The translations under genes and the position numbers were made by a program. DNA of 64,000 bases from Candidatus Methanomethylophilaceae archaeon (GTDB taxonomy: Archaea; Thermoplasmatota; Thermoplasmata; Methanomassiliicoccales; Methanomethylophilaceae). The notes below the pieces were generated by a model. The model had not been told where the DNA came from. It searched no databases and worked only from the letters and a program-made list of their open reading frames with translations. Shown piece after piece: positions 53,691-62,015 of this stretch; position 1 is the first letter of the stretch, and each line of letters begins with the position of its first letter. The DNA lies in contig JAFUHJ010000047.1 in the NCBI GenBank assembly GCA_017468935.1, forward strand, positions 1-64,000. Reading direction: 5' to 3'.

Positions 53691-53722
53691 AACACTTTTT
53701 CAAAATTAGTGTTACTATAAAT
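53691..53722 (+). promoter_or_regulatory. Inverted repeat and TATA box of the second MATE exporter
   Basis: AACACT-tttttcaaaatt-AGTGTT (53691-53713) is immediately followed by ACTATAAATAAG (TATA ~53714-53722), ~28 nt before ATG 53746, so the mRNA is probably leaderless. The repeat adjoins the TATA/BRE region, a position where binding would block initiation. Confidence 0.5.
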
Positions 53723-53745
53723 AAGGGCCGAGGTTACGGATTTTC

Positions 53746-55140
53746 ATGAGCAAGGAGGACGACCTGAAGAGGATGCTGGGCGAGCCCAAGGCTGCCATCA
53801 GGGCGATGATCCTCCCGTTTTTCATTGCTTTGGCCGTGGTCGAGGTCAATCAGTTCGTCGATACCTATTGGGTATCCGGATTGGGTGTCAATTCCGCTTC
53901 GGCGGTCTCAACCATCGTCCCTATCTATGGTCTGATGACCTGTGCAGGTATCGGTGTCGCGGCTGGTATAACCGCTACCGCCGCATCCCGTCTGGCACGC
54001 GGAGAGTATGAGATCGCGGGAAGGCTGGTATCCAATTCGATTATATTGGGTCTGATCTTCGCAGTGATATCATCGGTCCTGGTGGCGATATTCCTCAATC
54101 CCGTTATCGATCTCATGGGTGCGGATTCAGTGCGCGAGGAAGCGATCCAGTATATGATCCCTTACATCGTGCTCTCACCCACAATCACGATAATCGCCAT
54201 CTTGGGAGGTACCCTCAGGGCAGAGGGCGCAGCTACCAAATCTACCGTTATCCAATCGATCTCGGCGATCCTCAACATGGTCATCGATCCCATATTCATC
54301 TATGTCATGGATATGGGGGTGTTCGGAGCGGGGCTCTCCACCGTGATCTCATCCCTGATAGCCATCGTTATAGGCCTCTATTGGTATGTCAGCAACAGGA
54401 CCATCATACCCATGAACCGTTCCACATTCCGCATCGATAAGGAAGCGATGAGGGAGGTCCTGGGAGTAGGAGGTCCCAAATCGATCCAGATGGTCATCTC
54501 AAACCTTACCGACTTCCTTCAGAGGATCTTCCTGATCATCGCCGGCGGAACGACCGCGGTCATGCTGTACAACTACACTTGGAGGTACATCGGTATGGTC
54601 GGACTGCCCGGTAGGGCAGTAGACATGGCGATGCTGCCGGTCTGCTCCGCAGCCTACGGAGTAAAGGATGTGGAGAGGATGAAGGCCGGTTTCATCTATT
54701 CTTCCAAATTGGTCATCGGTGCCGGTATCATATTCGCCATCATCCTGTTCATCTTCGCGGAACCTTTCATGTCGATAATGACCCAAGAGGAATCCATGCA
54801 CGAGATCCTCGATATGTTCGTATGGACCCTTCGTGCATCCGTGCTTCTGATCCCGTTCAGTGCGATGATGGGCGTCGCATCATCCATGTTACAATCCATG
54901 AAGAAGGCGAAGATCCCCATGTACTACTACATGTTCTGGGGTTTCGTCAAGCTCGGACTGTATGCTCTCGCAGCGTACGGATTGTTCGGTATCGATCCGT
55001 TCGAGGGCATCATCTACTGCATGGTCGGAGTTCACATATTCGGAGCAGCATGTCTGATCTATCTCGCCTACAGGGAGTACGACAGGATCAAGAAGGAAGT
55101 GATGCTCCACAATATTGATGAAGAAGTCGAGATGATCTGA
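53746..55140 (+). CDS. MATE-family multidrug exporter (copy 2)
   Basis: 464-residue twelve-helix MOP/MATE transporter. GEPKAAIRAMILPFFIALAVVEVNQFVDTYW begins helix 1, and GGTLRAEGAATKSTVIQSISAILNMVIDPIFIYVMDMGVFGAGLST is the family signature. It is paralogous to copy 1 at 47.7 kb, which brackets the stress and metal genes on the other side. It has its own promoter. Substrate unknown. Confidence 0.93.
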   Translation: MSKEDDLKRMLGEPKAAIRAMILPFFIALAVVEVNQFVDTYWVSGLGVNSASAVSTIVPIYGLMTCAGIGVAAGITATAASRLARGEYEIAGRLVSNSIILGLIFAVISSVLVAIFLNPVIDLMGADSVREEAIQYMIPYIVLSPTITIIAILGGTLRAEGAATKSTVIQSISAILNMVIDPIFIYVMDMGVFGAGLSTVISSLIAIVIGLYWYVSNRTIIPMNRSTFRIDKEAMREVLGVGGPKSIQMVISNLTDFLQRIFLIIAGGTTAVMLYNYTWRYIGMVGLPGRAVDMAMLPVCSAAYGVKDVERMKAGFIYSSKLVIGAGIIFAIILFIFAEPFMSIMTQEESMHEILDMFVWTLRASVLLIPFSAMMGVASSMLQSMKKAKIPMYYYMFWGFVKLGLYALAAYGLFGIDPFEGIIYCMVGVHIFGAACLIYLAYREYDRIKKEVMLHNIDEEVEMI

Positions 55141-55184
55141 CCGGTGCTTGGCCCCTATTCTTCACTGATGCAGATCCATATAAG

Positions 55185-55931
55185 TCAACAGTCGCAGCAT
55201 CTTGACTTAGGCTGAGCAGATTCTCTCCATGAATTCTCCTTCAGGAACGAATGCGGGCTTGCCTCATCCAGTTGTTTGTAGAGCTTGTACGGCATGCTCA
55301 ACGTGAATTCTCCGTTCTCAAAGAAGCGTCTTGTGAAGAATTCGGTCGTTCCCAGGACCATGCGGGGGATCTCCCTCTCGCCTTCCTGTCTCGCCATAGC
55401 ATACATTTGCTCGCATCCGAACCCGAACGCGGACCTCACAACCGAATCATCCGTCCTTCTTGAGAAGCTTGCAAGGGTGACCATGGCGGAATACTCTATT
55501 GCATCCACGACCATCACGACGACTTCCGGTTCCGCTCCGACCTTCTCTGCCTCGGTGATGGGCTGGAAGACGACAAATTCGTCCCCGTTGCCGTATATTG
55601 GTACTTTGCTCAGGTAGTTATCCACAGCGATCTCTGGACTGCAGAAGAAGAATCTTCCCTTGCGTTCTTCCGTTCCGCTCGAGTAGTTCTTCGCCATACA
55701 AGCTCTCATCTCCGGATCCTCTCCTCCGAGACCAAGACCGTCCCAAGCGCCTTTGCATCCGATCTGCTCCTTCTTCGCGGCGACGGTCTTTCCCTCCAAG
55801 GCAGGCAGGAGCAGCAGCGGAATGAAGCATCCACCCTCTGCTGGATCCCCTGCGTAGTCTGGCTTATTCTCTGAATGATAGATGGCCACAGGCCTGTGCT
55901 TCGGTTTCAGGAGTTCGATGAGATTTCCCAT
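55185..55931 (-). CDS. DUF169-family protein
   Basis: 248 residues of the DUF169 family, found in archaea and anaerobic bacteria and functionally unassigned. RPVAIYHSENKP near the N-terminus, CKGAWDGLGLGG, and the FGCEQMYAMARQEGEREIPRMVLGTTEFFTRRFFENGEFTLSMPYK stretch (split over ~170-215) are characteristic. Conserved cysteines (GCF, GCKG, CMAKNY, FCSPE) may bind a cofactor. It stands alone. Confidence 0.82.
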   Translation of the reverse strand: MGNLIELLKPKHRPVAIYHSENKPDYAGDPAEGGCFIPLLLLPALEGKTVAAKKEQIGCKGAWDGLGLGGEDPEMRACMAKNYSSGTEERKGRFFFCSPEIAVDNYLSKVPIYGNGDEFVVFQPITEAEKVGAEPEVVVMVVDAIEYSAMVTLASFSRRTDDSVVRSAFGFGCEQMYAMARQEGEREIPRMVLGTTEFFTRRFFENGEFTLSMPYKLYKQLDEASPHSFLKENSWRESAQPKSRCCDC

Positions 55932-56039
55932 GATTCTGTAAGGGATTGTTCAGTAATAAAGCCGTTCGACCGATTGTTTGTTCTGACCTTGGCATCCATC
56001 ATCTTTATAATGTACTTGTGCTTAACCACGAGTACACAT

Positions 56040-56111
56040 GCCGTTGTGGCTAAGGGGTATAGCGACGCCTTGGTAAGGCGTAGGTCGAGGGTCCGATTCC
56101 CTCCAACGGCT
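56040..56111 (+). tRNA. tRNA-Thr (anticodon GGU)
   Basis: Acceptor GCCGTTG pairs with CAACGGC, D-stem GCTA/TAGC, anticodon stem ACGCC/GGCGT with loop TTGGTAA (anticodon GGT), T-arm GAGGG/CCCTC, discriminator T. CCA is not encoded, unlike the other two tRNAs here. A TATA box TTTATAAT lies ~30 nt upstream (56004-56011). Confidence 0.95.
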
Positions 56112-56146
56112 CTTCTTTTATCTATCTTCATTGCGTTGACCCTTCC

Positions 56147-56974
56147 ATGACTCCCTACTCCAGGAATTATATCCTTGCGACGGTCGGTGTGGTGATCGTT
56201 AGTATAGCCTTCCTGATCTTCACGTCGGATTCGATCCTGGAGAAGCTTTTGACAATCATATCCGTAGCAGTCCTGTACCCATGCGTCATGATGGGTATGT
56301 ATTTCTATCTCGAGGGTAGGGATTACAGATGGATCAACGGTATGGACTGGGTATCCATGACCGAAGGGGAGAGGACTAACACGGTCTCCGCCATGGGAAT
56401 ATACATGGCCGTTGGATGCTTCATGCTGAGCATCGCGGTACCGATGATAGTGAGCAGTTTCATCATCGGTGTGGTCCTGATCGTAGCGAGCATCGTGGTG
56501 ATGATCATCCCGTTCCTCAACAAGGATCGCATGAAGAGCAAGCAGTTCGTTCAGAGGACCGTTCCAAAGAAGATCGCTGTGTTCATAGCCGTATCGATCA
56601 TAACTATAGTCCCTACGGTCGCCATAGGCGAACTGGGTTTCACGACCGAGACTGTCATAGTGGAGTTTGAAGATAACGGATTGCATATCAAAGCGCCCAT
56701 GGTGAACGAGTATTTCGAGTATGATAAGATCCAGGATCTGGAGTTGGATCCCGATTTCGACAAGGGCACCCGTGTCGCGGGATACGGGACCCCGACCATC
56801 TGCAGCGGAACGTTCAATAACGGGCAGTTCGGAAACTATACATTGGCATCCTATACGAAGGTCGATCCCTGCATATTCTTCCAGTACGAAGGGCATTACT
56901 ACGCGTTCAATCAGGCATCTGATGAACAGACCCAGCAGACTTATGATATGCTGAAAGCAAAGCTTGCTTCTTGA
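56147..56974 (+). CDS. Four-helix membrane protein with C-terminal PH-like domain
   Basis: 275 residues. Four transmembrane segments lie in ~1-165: ILATVGVVIVSIAFLIFT, LLTIISVAVLYPCVMMGMYFYL, MAVGCFMLSIAVPMIVSSFIIGVVLIVASIVVMII, and IAVFIAVSIITIVPTVAI after a basic loop. Residues ~170-270 are a hydrophilic domain whose beginning (VIVEFEDNGLHIKAPMVNEYFEYDKIQDLEL) resembles bacterial PH-like domains attached to DUF3784-type membrane regions. Function unknown. It starts 36 nt after the tRNA-Thr. Confidence 0.68.
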   Translation: MTPYSRNYILATVGVVIVSIAFLIFTSDSILEKLLTIISVAVLYPCVMMGMYFYLEGRDYRWINGMDWVSMTEGERTNTVSAMGIYMAVGCFMLSIAVPMIVSSFIIGVVLIVASIVVMIIPFLNKDRMKSKQFVQRTVPKKIAVFIAVSIITIVPTVAIGELGFTTETVIVEFEDNGLHIKAPMVNEYFEYDKIQDLELDPDFDKGTRVAGYGTPTICSGTFNNGQFGNYTLASYTKVDPCIFFQYEGHYYAFNQASDEQTQQTYDMLKAKLAS

Positions 56975-57056
56975 CTATTTATGACTGGTTATAAACTAGC
57001 CAATAACTAGTTATTGATCAATCATTGACTAGTCAAAACTGGTTAATTCTATGGAG
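56971..57056. repeat. Cluster of overlapping palindromes with ~11-bp spacing (ACTAGT/ACTGGTT motifs)
   Basis: Convergent gap containing three abutting perfect palindromes, CAATAACTAGTTATTG (57001-57016), ATTGATCAAT (57013-57022) and TTGACTAGTCAA (57025-57036), flanked by ACTGGTTA at both sides (from 56983 and 57038). Related CTA/CTGG units recur about every 10-12 bp (ACTATTTA, ACTGGTTA, ACTAGCCA, ACTAGTTA, ACTAGTCA, ACTGGTTA), one per helical turn. Confidence 0.6.
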
Positions 57057-57130
57057 TTAAATGTAACGGTTCCCAAGCTGGTTTTCAACTAATTAGGGAG
57101 CAGAAGACAGAAGATAGGCCATCCTATGAA

Positions 57131-57153
57131 GAAGGGGGCATGCCCCCTTCGTT
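57131..57153. terminator. 20-bp perfect palindrome, bidirectional terminator
   Basis: GAAGGGGGCATGCCCCCTTC (57131-57150) then GTTT on the plus strand; it ends 4 bp before the DUF1015 stop codon on the other strand. It can form a very stable hairpin in either transcript. Confidence 0.65.
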
Positions 57154-58341
57154 TCATCTCATAAGGTAGAATACGAAACCGGACCAGATCTTCGGGAAGA
57201 AGAACGTGGTCTTCTTGGGCATCCTCTTCCCTATCATCGAGAGGTCCCATATGGTCTGGAGCTTGGGGTCGTTGAGTATGATCGCCGCGTCATGCTTCCT
57301 CTCCTCCATCTGCGCCTTCACGGAATCGTATTCCGCATCGTATGAGATGGTGGCCTTGCCCTCGTCCGATTTGTATACGCCCTTGAGGATCTTCTCTTGA
57401 GCGACATAGGTGTCGAGCTTCCACATGGGGTCGTCACCGCCGACGTAATCCGCCAGAAGGCACTTTCCGGACCTGAACATGATCCCCATCATGTGGTCCT
57501 TCAGCTGTGATTCCATCTCCTCCCTGGTGACCTCGACGGTCTTCAGCGCCGATGATATTCCCTTGACCGCATTCTTTTCGGAGATGTTCTCGGTGTCGAT
57601 GATCCTGTGCGTGGGCCAGATGACCAATCCCTCGTTGTCCGAAGATACAAGAGTGGCGAGAACGAAGGATTTCTTCTCGTCCCCGGGATTCTCCAGGGAA
57701 TAGTTCAGAGCCGTCTCGTACCTGTGATGACCGTCGGCGATGAGCATCTTCTGGTCCTTCAGCTGCTCCGATATCTCCTTGCAAATCTCTGAATCGGAGA
57801 GCTTGTAGTACTTGTGCTCCACGCCTGAATCGTCGTTGTGGATGTAGATCAGTCTTGCATTGTCGTTGATCTTCTTGTTGAGCTCGGGAGTGAGTCCCTC
57901 GTAGATTCCAAAAATGGACTCCAGGTGCGCTTCCATGTCCCTGAGGAGATTCAGACGGTCCGCCTTGACCTTGGAGAATGTCTCCTCGTGGGGGATGATG
58001 TTGCCTTCCTCATACTTCTCCGTTTTCAGGATACCGACGATACCGGTACGGACGCGCTTGGTCCCGTTGTCGTCGAATGTCTGCTCGTAGATGTAGAACG
58101 AATCCTCGTCATGCTTCAGCTCACCGCTCTCGATCCAGGAATCGAGCTCTTTCCTCGCGGAGTGGTATCTCTTGTCCGCGTCCTGCCTGAGCGTGAGGTT
58201 AGTGACGTTGTGGGGGTGCGACTGGAGTTTTTTGAGATAATCGTCGCTGATGACATCGTAGGGGGGCGAGATGCGGTCTGCCTCTTTCTCCCCTTTGCTG
58301 AGGTTGGGTCTGTATCCGGCGAATGGAAGGAATGTTACCAT
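57154..58341 (-). CDS. DUF1015-family protein
   Basis: 395 residues of the DUF1015 (COG4198) family, often encoded near amino-acid metabolism genes but unassigned biochemically. The N-terminal PFAGYRPNL and ISPPYDVIS, the central ADGHHRYETALNY (~residues 202-214) and ATLVSSDNEGLVIWPTHRII are strong family marks. It follows a CYTH gene on the same strand (28 nt gap). Confidence 0.88.
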   Translation of the reverse strand: MVTFLPFAGYRPNLSKGEKEADRISPPYDVISDDYLKKLQSHPHNVTNLTLRQDADKRYHSARKELDSWIESGELKHDEDSFYIYEQTFDDNGTKRVRTGIVGILKTEKYEEGNIIPHEETFSKVKADRLNLLRDMEAHLESIFGIYEGLTPELNKKINDNARLIYIHNDDSGVEHKYYKLSDSEICKEISEQLKDQKMLIADGHHRYETALNYSLENPGDEKKSFVLATLVSSDNEGLVIWPTHRIIDTENISEKNAVKGISSALKTVEVTREEMESQLKDHMMGIMFRSGKCLLADYVGGDDPMWKLDTYVAQEKILKGVYKSDEGKATISYDAEYDSVKAQMEERKHDAAIILNDPKLQTIWDLSMIGKRMPKKTTFFFPKIWSGFVFYLMR

Positions 58342-58369
58342 CTTTGCACCATCATACTTGATGGTGTGC

Positions 58370-59017
58370 TCATATTTGTACGTTCAGAGATTGGATCCAT
58401 TCGATCCCCCTCTGATATTTGCTCTTGGTCACGGGATAGAACGACAGTCCTTTCACGAAATCCCTCATTCCGATTTGGTCGAATCCCCTTTCTGTGCTCT
58501 TCCCCATGGATTCGATCTCGACCTCCAGGAAGTCCTTGTGCCTCTTCCCGGATATGTATCTGCATGTGTCGAATGTGAGCATCACATCTGCACCGTCTGT
58601 GTAATAGAATGCGGTACGTTCGGTGCGCATCTGCAGGACGGGGTCCTTCTCTATCGTGATGTCGGGGAAGCATCCCTTCCCGAAGGCCTTCAGTGTCATG
58701 AACCTCCCATCCGCGGGCATCTCTATCTCCTCCCTCGACATCATCTCCTCTTCGTTGGAGAGGGGTTTCTTGGCGGTGAGTTTCACCTTCCCCTTGAAGG
58801 TGTTCTTCTGTCTCAGTGAGCATCCTTTGCGGTACAGTTCCAGCGTGTTGGAATCATAGTACTTGTCCTGGGACTGTCTGACCTTTTTCTCGTACGGTAT
58901 CGAATGATCCTTGAGGAACGATTCCAAGCTGTTAATGACATCTGCAGGCTCAAGTTTCCTGTCCGTGGTGAATTTGAACTCGTTCTCAACTTCCATGGGC
59001 TTCCGACCTATGGACAT
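58370..59017 (-). CDS. CYTH-domain protein (class IV adenylate cyclase / triphosphatase fold)
   Basis: 215-residue CYTH protein. The defining ExExK motif is at the start (EVENEFK, ~residues 9-15), followed by basic and acidic residues lining the triphosphate tunnel (SLRQKN, KVKLTAKKP, LEVEIES). Enzymes of this fold hydrolyse triphosphates or cyclise ATP; archaeal substrates are mostly unknown. ATG 59017 is chosen (TATA-like TGTTTATC ~25 nt upstream); 59044 or 58996 are possible. In an operon with DUF1015. Confidence 0.8.
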   Translation of the reverse strand: MSIGRKPMEVENEFKFTTDRKLEPADVINSLESFLKDHSIPYEKKVRQSQDKYYDSNTLELYRKGCSLRQKNTFKGKVKLTAKKPLSNEEEMMSREEIEMPADGRFMTLKAFGKGCFPDITIEKDPVLQMRTERTAFYYTDGADVMLTFDTCRYISGKRHKDFLEVEIESMGKSTERGFDQIGMRDFVKGLSFYPVTKSKYQRGIEWIQSLNVQI

Positions 59018-59136
59018 CTTGATGATGCCCTCCGTGATAAACATGTCGAGAGCTGTCGGTACGAAATTCGGAGACCACCTAAATTTGGTTGTAGGTCAGC
59101 ACCTTTTTAAGCAGGACTCAGAGATGACGGACCATC

Positions 59137-59706
59137 ATGGTACATGTCATCCGTGTCGGCTATATGGGTATCCCATTCTCGAACAGCGAGGAGATGGCCA
59201 TGGTCTTCTCGAAGAAGTTCGACCTCAGGGATGTCGAGCTGGTACCGCTGATGTCCGCCAAGAACGTGATAGATGAATTAGTAGCCAGGAAGATCGATTA
59301 CGAGGTGCTCGCAGTGGAGAACAGATTCGCAGGCATCGTTGAGGAATCGAGGATAGCGAAGATGGGGGTCCGCAACCTGAAGGAGCTCGATCTGATGTGG
59401 TCCCCGATCCATCATTGTGTCTTCAAGAGGAACAGGGATGACAAGGTCACCTCGTTGGTATCCCATATCCAGGCATTGCTCCAATCACAGAACAACCTGA
59501 GGGCGTTATATCCCGGAGCCGAATTCGTCGAGTGCGAGGATACGGCCTATGCCGCCGAGATGCTGGCCAAGGGAGAGCTTCCGGAAGGTTCCGCCGCTGT
59601 ATGCAGGAGGGACGCTGGCGAGCATTACGGTCTGTATCTGGACAACGAGAACGTCGAGGACAACAAGGACAACATGACGAGGTTCTCACTGGTCAAACTG
59701 GATTGA
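59137..59706 (+). CDS. pheA: Prephenate dehydratase (catalytic domain only)
   Basis: 189 residues matching a periplasmic-binding-like prephenate dehydratase domain, which turns prephenate into phenylpyruvate for phenylalanine. The N-terminal GYMGIPFSNSEEMA replaces the usual GPxGTFSxxA; EVLAVENRFAGIVEESRI matches the P-x-E-N-S region, and the near-terminal catalytic TRF (NMTRFSLV) is intact. It lacks the C-terminal ACT domain, so Phe feedback control is probably absent. Its stop abuts the convergent HxlR gene; aroC and aroA lie 2.3 kb away. Confidence 0.85.
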   Translation: MVHVIRVGYMGIPFSNSEEMAMVFSKKFDLRDVELVPLMSAKNVIDELVARKIDYEVLAVENRFAGIVEESRIAKMGVRNLKELDLMWSPIHHCVFKRNRDDKVTSLVSHIQALLQSQNNLRALYPGAEFVECEDTAYAAEMLAKGELPEGSAAVCRRDAGEHYGLYLDNENVEDNKDNMTRFSLVKLD

Positions 59707-60063
59707 TCACAGCTTGCATTTGCAGCAGTCCAGTCTCTCGCAGGGTTTGTTATCTATCTTCCACTTGAGGGCCCACATCTTGATCTGATGGATTATCTCC
59801 GTCATCTCGAACCCTGCCTGCGTCAGTCTGTATTCGCTCCTGATCGGCATCTCCGATGTGTCCACACGGTGCTCTATCAATCCCTCGTTCTCAAGGTCCT
59901 TCAGTCTTTCCGTCAGGACCTTCGGTGTGACGTTGCCCAGTCTTGTATGGATCTCCGAGAATCTCATCCAATCATTCCCTCTTCTCATTTCGAAGAGTAT
60001 GATCATCGCCCATTTCTTCGACAGATAATCCATGGTCCGATAGACTGTGCAGGTCTCGTGCAT
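59707..60063 (-). CDS. HxlR-family regulator with cysteine-rich tail
   Basis: 118-residue HxlR winged helix. N-terminal Cys5 (HETCTVYRTMDYLSKKWAM) is the conserved redox-sensing position, and RFSEIHTRLGNVTPKVLTERLKDLENEGLIEHRV is the HTH core. The last 11 residues hold four cysteines (C108, C113, C114, C116 in CERLDCCKC), beyond the usual family length. A CTATAAATAG box ~25 nt upstream gives a leaderless mRNA. It diverges from hcp and is its likely regulator. Confidence 0.88.
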   Translation of the reverse strand: MHETCTVYRTMDYLSKKWAMIILFEMRRGNDWMRFSEIHTRLGNVTPKVLTERLKDLENEGLIEHRVDTSEMPIRSEYRLTQAGFEMTEIIHQIKMWALKWKIDNKPCERLDCCKCKL

Positions 60064-60086
60064 GCTTTCCGATTAGAAACTCGGAG

Positions 60087-60134
60087 CTATTTATAGTCTA
60101 GTATCTTTTAGATATCTGATATCAATTAGATATT
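60087..60134. promoter_or_regulatory. Divergent HxlR/hcp promoter with GATATC repeats
   Basis: CTATTTATAG (60088-60097) is the HxlR TATA box. GATATC-t-GATATC (60111-60123) and TAGATATTG (60127-60135) lie in front of hcp, with TTTTAGATATC as a possible hcp TATA/BRE. The paired GATATC sites are a fitting target for a dimeric regulator. Confidence 0.5.
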
Positions 60135-60145
60135 GAGGTAATCGA

Positions 60146-61702
60146 ATGAAGTGCATGCAATGCGAAGAGAGTCTGGCCGGAACCGGCTGTATCAAGAAAG
60201 GCGTATGCGGTAAATCCGCTGAATTGGCAGATGAGATGGATAAGCTCATAGCAACGCTCATAGAGCTGTCATCAGCGACCATCGAATGCAGGAACACTGA
60301 TTTTATCAGGGAATTGGATTCGCACATCGTGGATTCCCTCTTCATGACACTGTCGAACACGAACTTCGATATGCAGAGGATCAAGGATGCGGAAGCGGTG
60401 AGCGATTCGCTCATGCAGAGGGCAGGAAAGAGGTATTCGCTGTTCTCCGGGACCTACGGTGTCGACACCTACGATTCCGATGAGGATCTGAGATCGCTGA
60501 AGCAGCTCCTCCTGTTCGGACTCAAGGGGCTGGCAGCATACTACCATCACGCCTACGTCCTCGAAGCCGAGGATGCGACGATAACAGCATTCATGAGGAA
60601 GGCACTGTCATCGCTCATGAAGACGCTGTCCGCAGAGGAGCTCATAGCATTGAACATGGAATGCGGAGAGGTCGGGGCCAAGGCGATGGCCCTGCTCGAC
60701 GAGTACAATGTGAGGATGTACGGCAAACCAGAGATCACACAGGTGAGGACATCCGCAGGCACCAGACCCGGCATCCTCATCACCGGACATGACCTCAAGG
60801 ATCTGGAGCAGCTCTTGGAGCAGAGCAAAGGGTCGGGGGTCGACATCTATACCCACGGCGAGATGCTCCCCGCGCACGCTTATCCCGCTTTCAAGAAGTA
60901 CGATAACCTCGTCGGCAACTACGGGAACGCCTGGTATCTCCAGAAGGACGAGTTCGAGAAGTTCAACGGGCCGATAGTCGCAACGACCAACTGCGTGCTC
61001 ATCCCCAAGGACAGCTATAAGGACAGGCTCTTCACCACCGGTACCGCGGGTATACAGGGAGTTAAGAACATCGAGGCCAAGGATGGAAGGAAGGATTTCT
61101 CCGAGGTCATCGAGATGGCCAAGAACTGTCCCGCACCTGCGCCCATAGACGACAAGGTCCTGACCATCGGGTTCGCCCACGATCAGACATTGGCGCTCGC
61201 AGACAAGATCATCGAGGCTGTGAAGGCTGGAGCGATAAAGAGATTCGTGGTCATGGCAGGCTGCGACGGAAGGGAGAAGGTAAGGGAATATTACACGAGG
61301 TTCGCAGAGACCCTCCCCAAGGATACCGTCATCCTCACGGCAGGATGCGCCAAGTACAAGTACAACAAGCTGGACCTAGGGGACATCGGCGGGATTCCAA
61401 GGGTCATAGATGCCGGGCAGTGCAACGATTGTTATTCGCTCGTGGTCATCGCTAACGCACTTGCGGATGCATTCGGTACTGACATCAACGGGCTGCCCCT
61501 GTCGTTCAACATTGCCTGGTATGAGCAGAAGGCCGTTCTCGTCCTACTGGTCCTTCTCAATCTCGGTATCAAGAACATCATGCTCGGCCCCAGGCTTCCC
61601 GTATTCCTCAGTCCCGGAGTGGCTGATGTGCTCGTTGAGAACTTTGGCATCAAAGGGATATCCGAGCCTACGGCTGACAGGGTGATCCTGAACATCCAGT
61701 AA
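60146..61702 (+). CDS. hcp: Hybrid-cluster protein (hydroxylamine reductase / NO detoxification)
   Basis: 518-residue Hcp. The N-terminal cubane ligands are MKCMQCEESLAGTGCIKKGVCG (C3, C6, C15, C21, the short-spaced pattern of anaerobes). Hybrid-cluster ligands are in ITGHDLKD, HGEMLPAHAYP, ATTNCVLIP, AGCAKYKYNKL and QCNDCYS. It reduces NO or hydroxylamine in nitrosative stress. It diverges from the HxlR regulator, ends in TAA, and a double hairpin follows. Confidence 0.95.
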   Translation: MKCMQCEESLAGTGCIKKGVCGKSAELADEMDKLIATLIELSSATIECRNTDFIRELDSHIVDSLFMTLSNTNFDMQRIKDAEAVSDSLMQRAGKRYSLFSGTYGVDTYDSDEDLRSLKQLLLFGLKGLAAYYHHAYVLEAEDATITAFMRKALSSLMKTLSAEELIALNMECGEVGAKAMALLDEYNVRMYGKPEITQVRTSAGTRPGILITGHDLKDLEQLLEQSKGSGVDIYTHGEMLPAHAYPAFKKYDNLVGNYGNAWYLQKDEFEKFNGPIVATTNCVLIPKDSYKDRLFTTGTAGIQGVKNIEAKDGRKDFSEVIEMAKNCPAPAPIDDKVLTIGFAHDQTLALADKIIEAVKAGAIKRFVVMAGCDGREKVREYYTRFAETLPKDTVILTAGCAKYKYNKLDLGDIGGIPRVIDAGQCNDCYSLVVIANALADAFGTDINGLPLSFNIAWYEQKAVLVLLVLLNLGIKNIMLGPRLPVFLSPGVADVLVENFGIKGISEPTADRVILNIQ

Positions 61703-61712
61703 AACCGCAACG

Positions 61713-61776
61713 GCGGACCGCAAGGTCCGCTTCCAATATGATGATAAAAGGGGTGCCCCCGAAGGGGCAGTATTTT
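61713..61776 (+). terminator. Tandem hairpins after hcp
   Basis: GCGGACC-gcaa-GGTCCGC (61713-61730) and TGCCCC-cgaa-GGGGCA (61754-61769), the second followed by GTATTTTG. Together they terminate hcp. Confidence 0.65.
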
Positions 61777-61790
61777 GAAATCATCAGCAC

Positions 61791-62015
61791 TTGGTTCCTG
61801 CTGTGGGGCCGGCACTCTCGTTCTAGATCTCTGCGACATCGAATGTCCAGACTGCGAAACAGGGGAGGTTGGCCGCGGCCATTTTTGCTTCCATGTCCAT
61901 CGGACCCGCATTGGAGGCCCTGGCCCAATGGGGCGCCGAGAACGTCTTCCAGAACCGTGTCGTATTCGATATCCCCGATAACGACGGGGCCCCCCCAGTG
62001 ATCATCGGAATGTAA
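61791..62015 (+). CDS. Possible small protein with in-frame TAG (uncertain)
   Basis: The ~300 bp between hcp and aroC hold no gene I can name. The plus-strand frame from 61779 to TAA 62015 has host-like codons over its last ~60 codons and encodes AAAIFASMSIGPALEALAQW, then a tail ending VVFDIPDNDGAPPVIIGM. Its only interruption is TAG at 61824; candidate starts are TTG 61791 (74 residues if TAG is read) or ATG 61896 (39 residues). It overlaps the aroC stop by 14 nt, tail to tail. A minus-strand frame from 62005 also meets a TAG (61823-61825). It may be a decayed gene or a small amber-containing gene. Confidence 0.25.

Noticed and set aside
61823-62005. 60-codon minus-strand frame overlapping the aroC stop (ATGA) and ending in TAG
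   Set aside because: The overlap is tempting, but codons such as CGG, TCG, ACG, TTA and ATA are rare in neighbouring genes, and the opposite frame looks more host-like.
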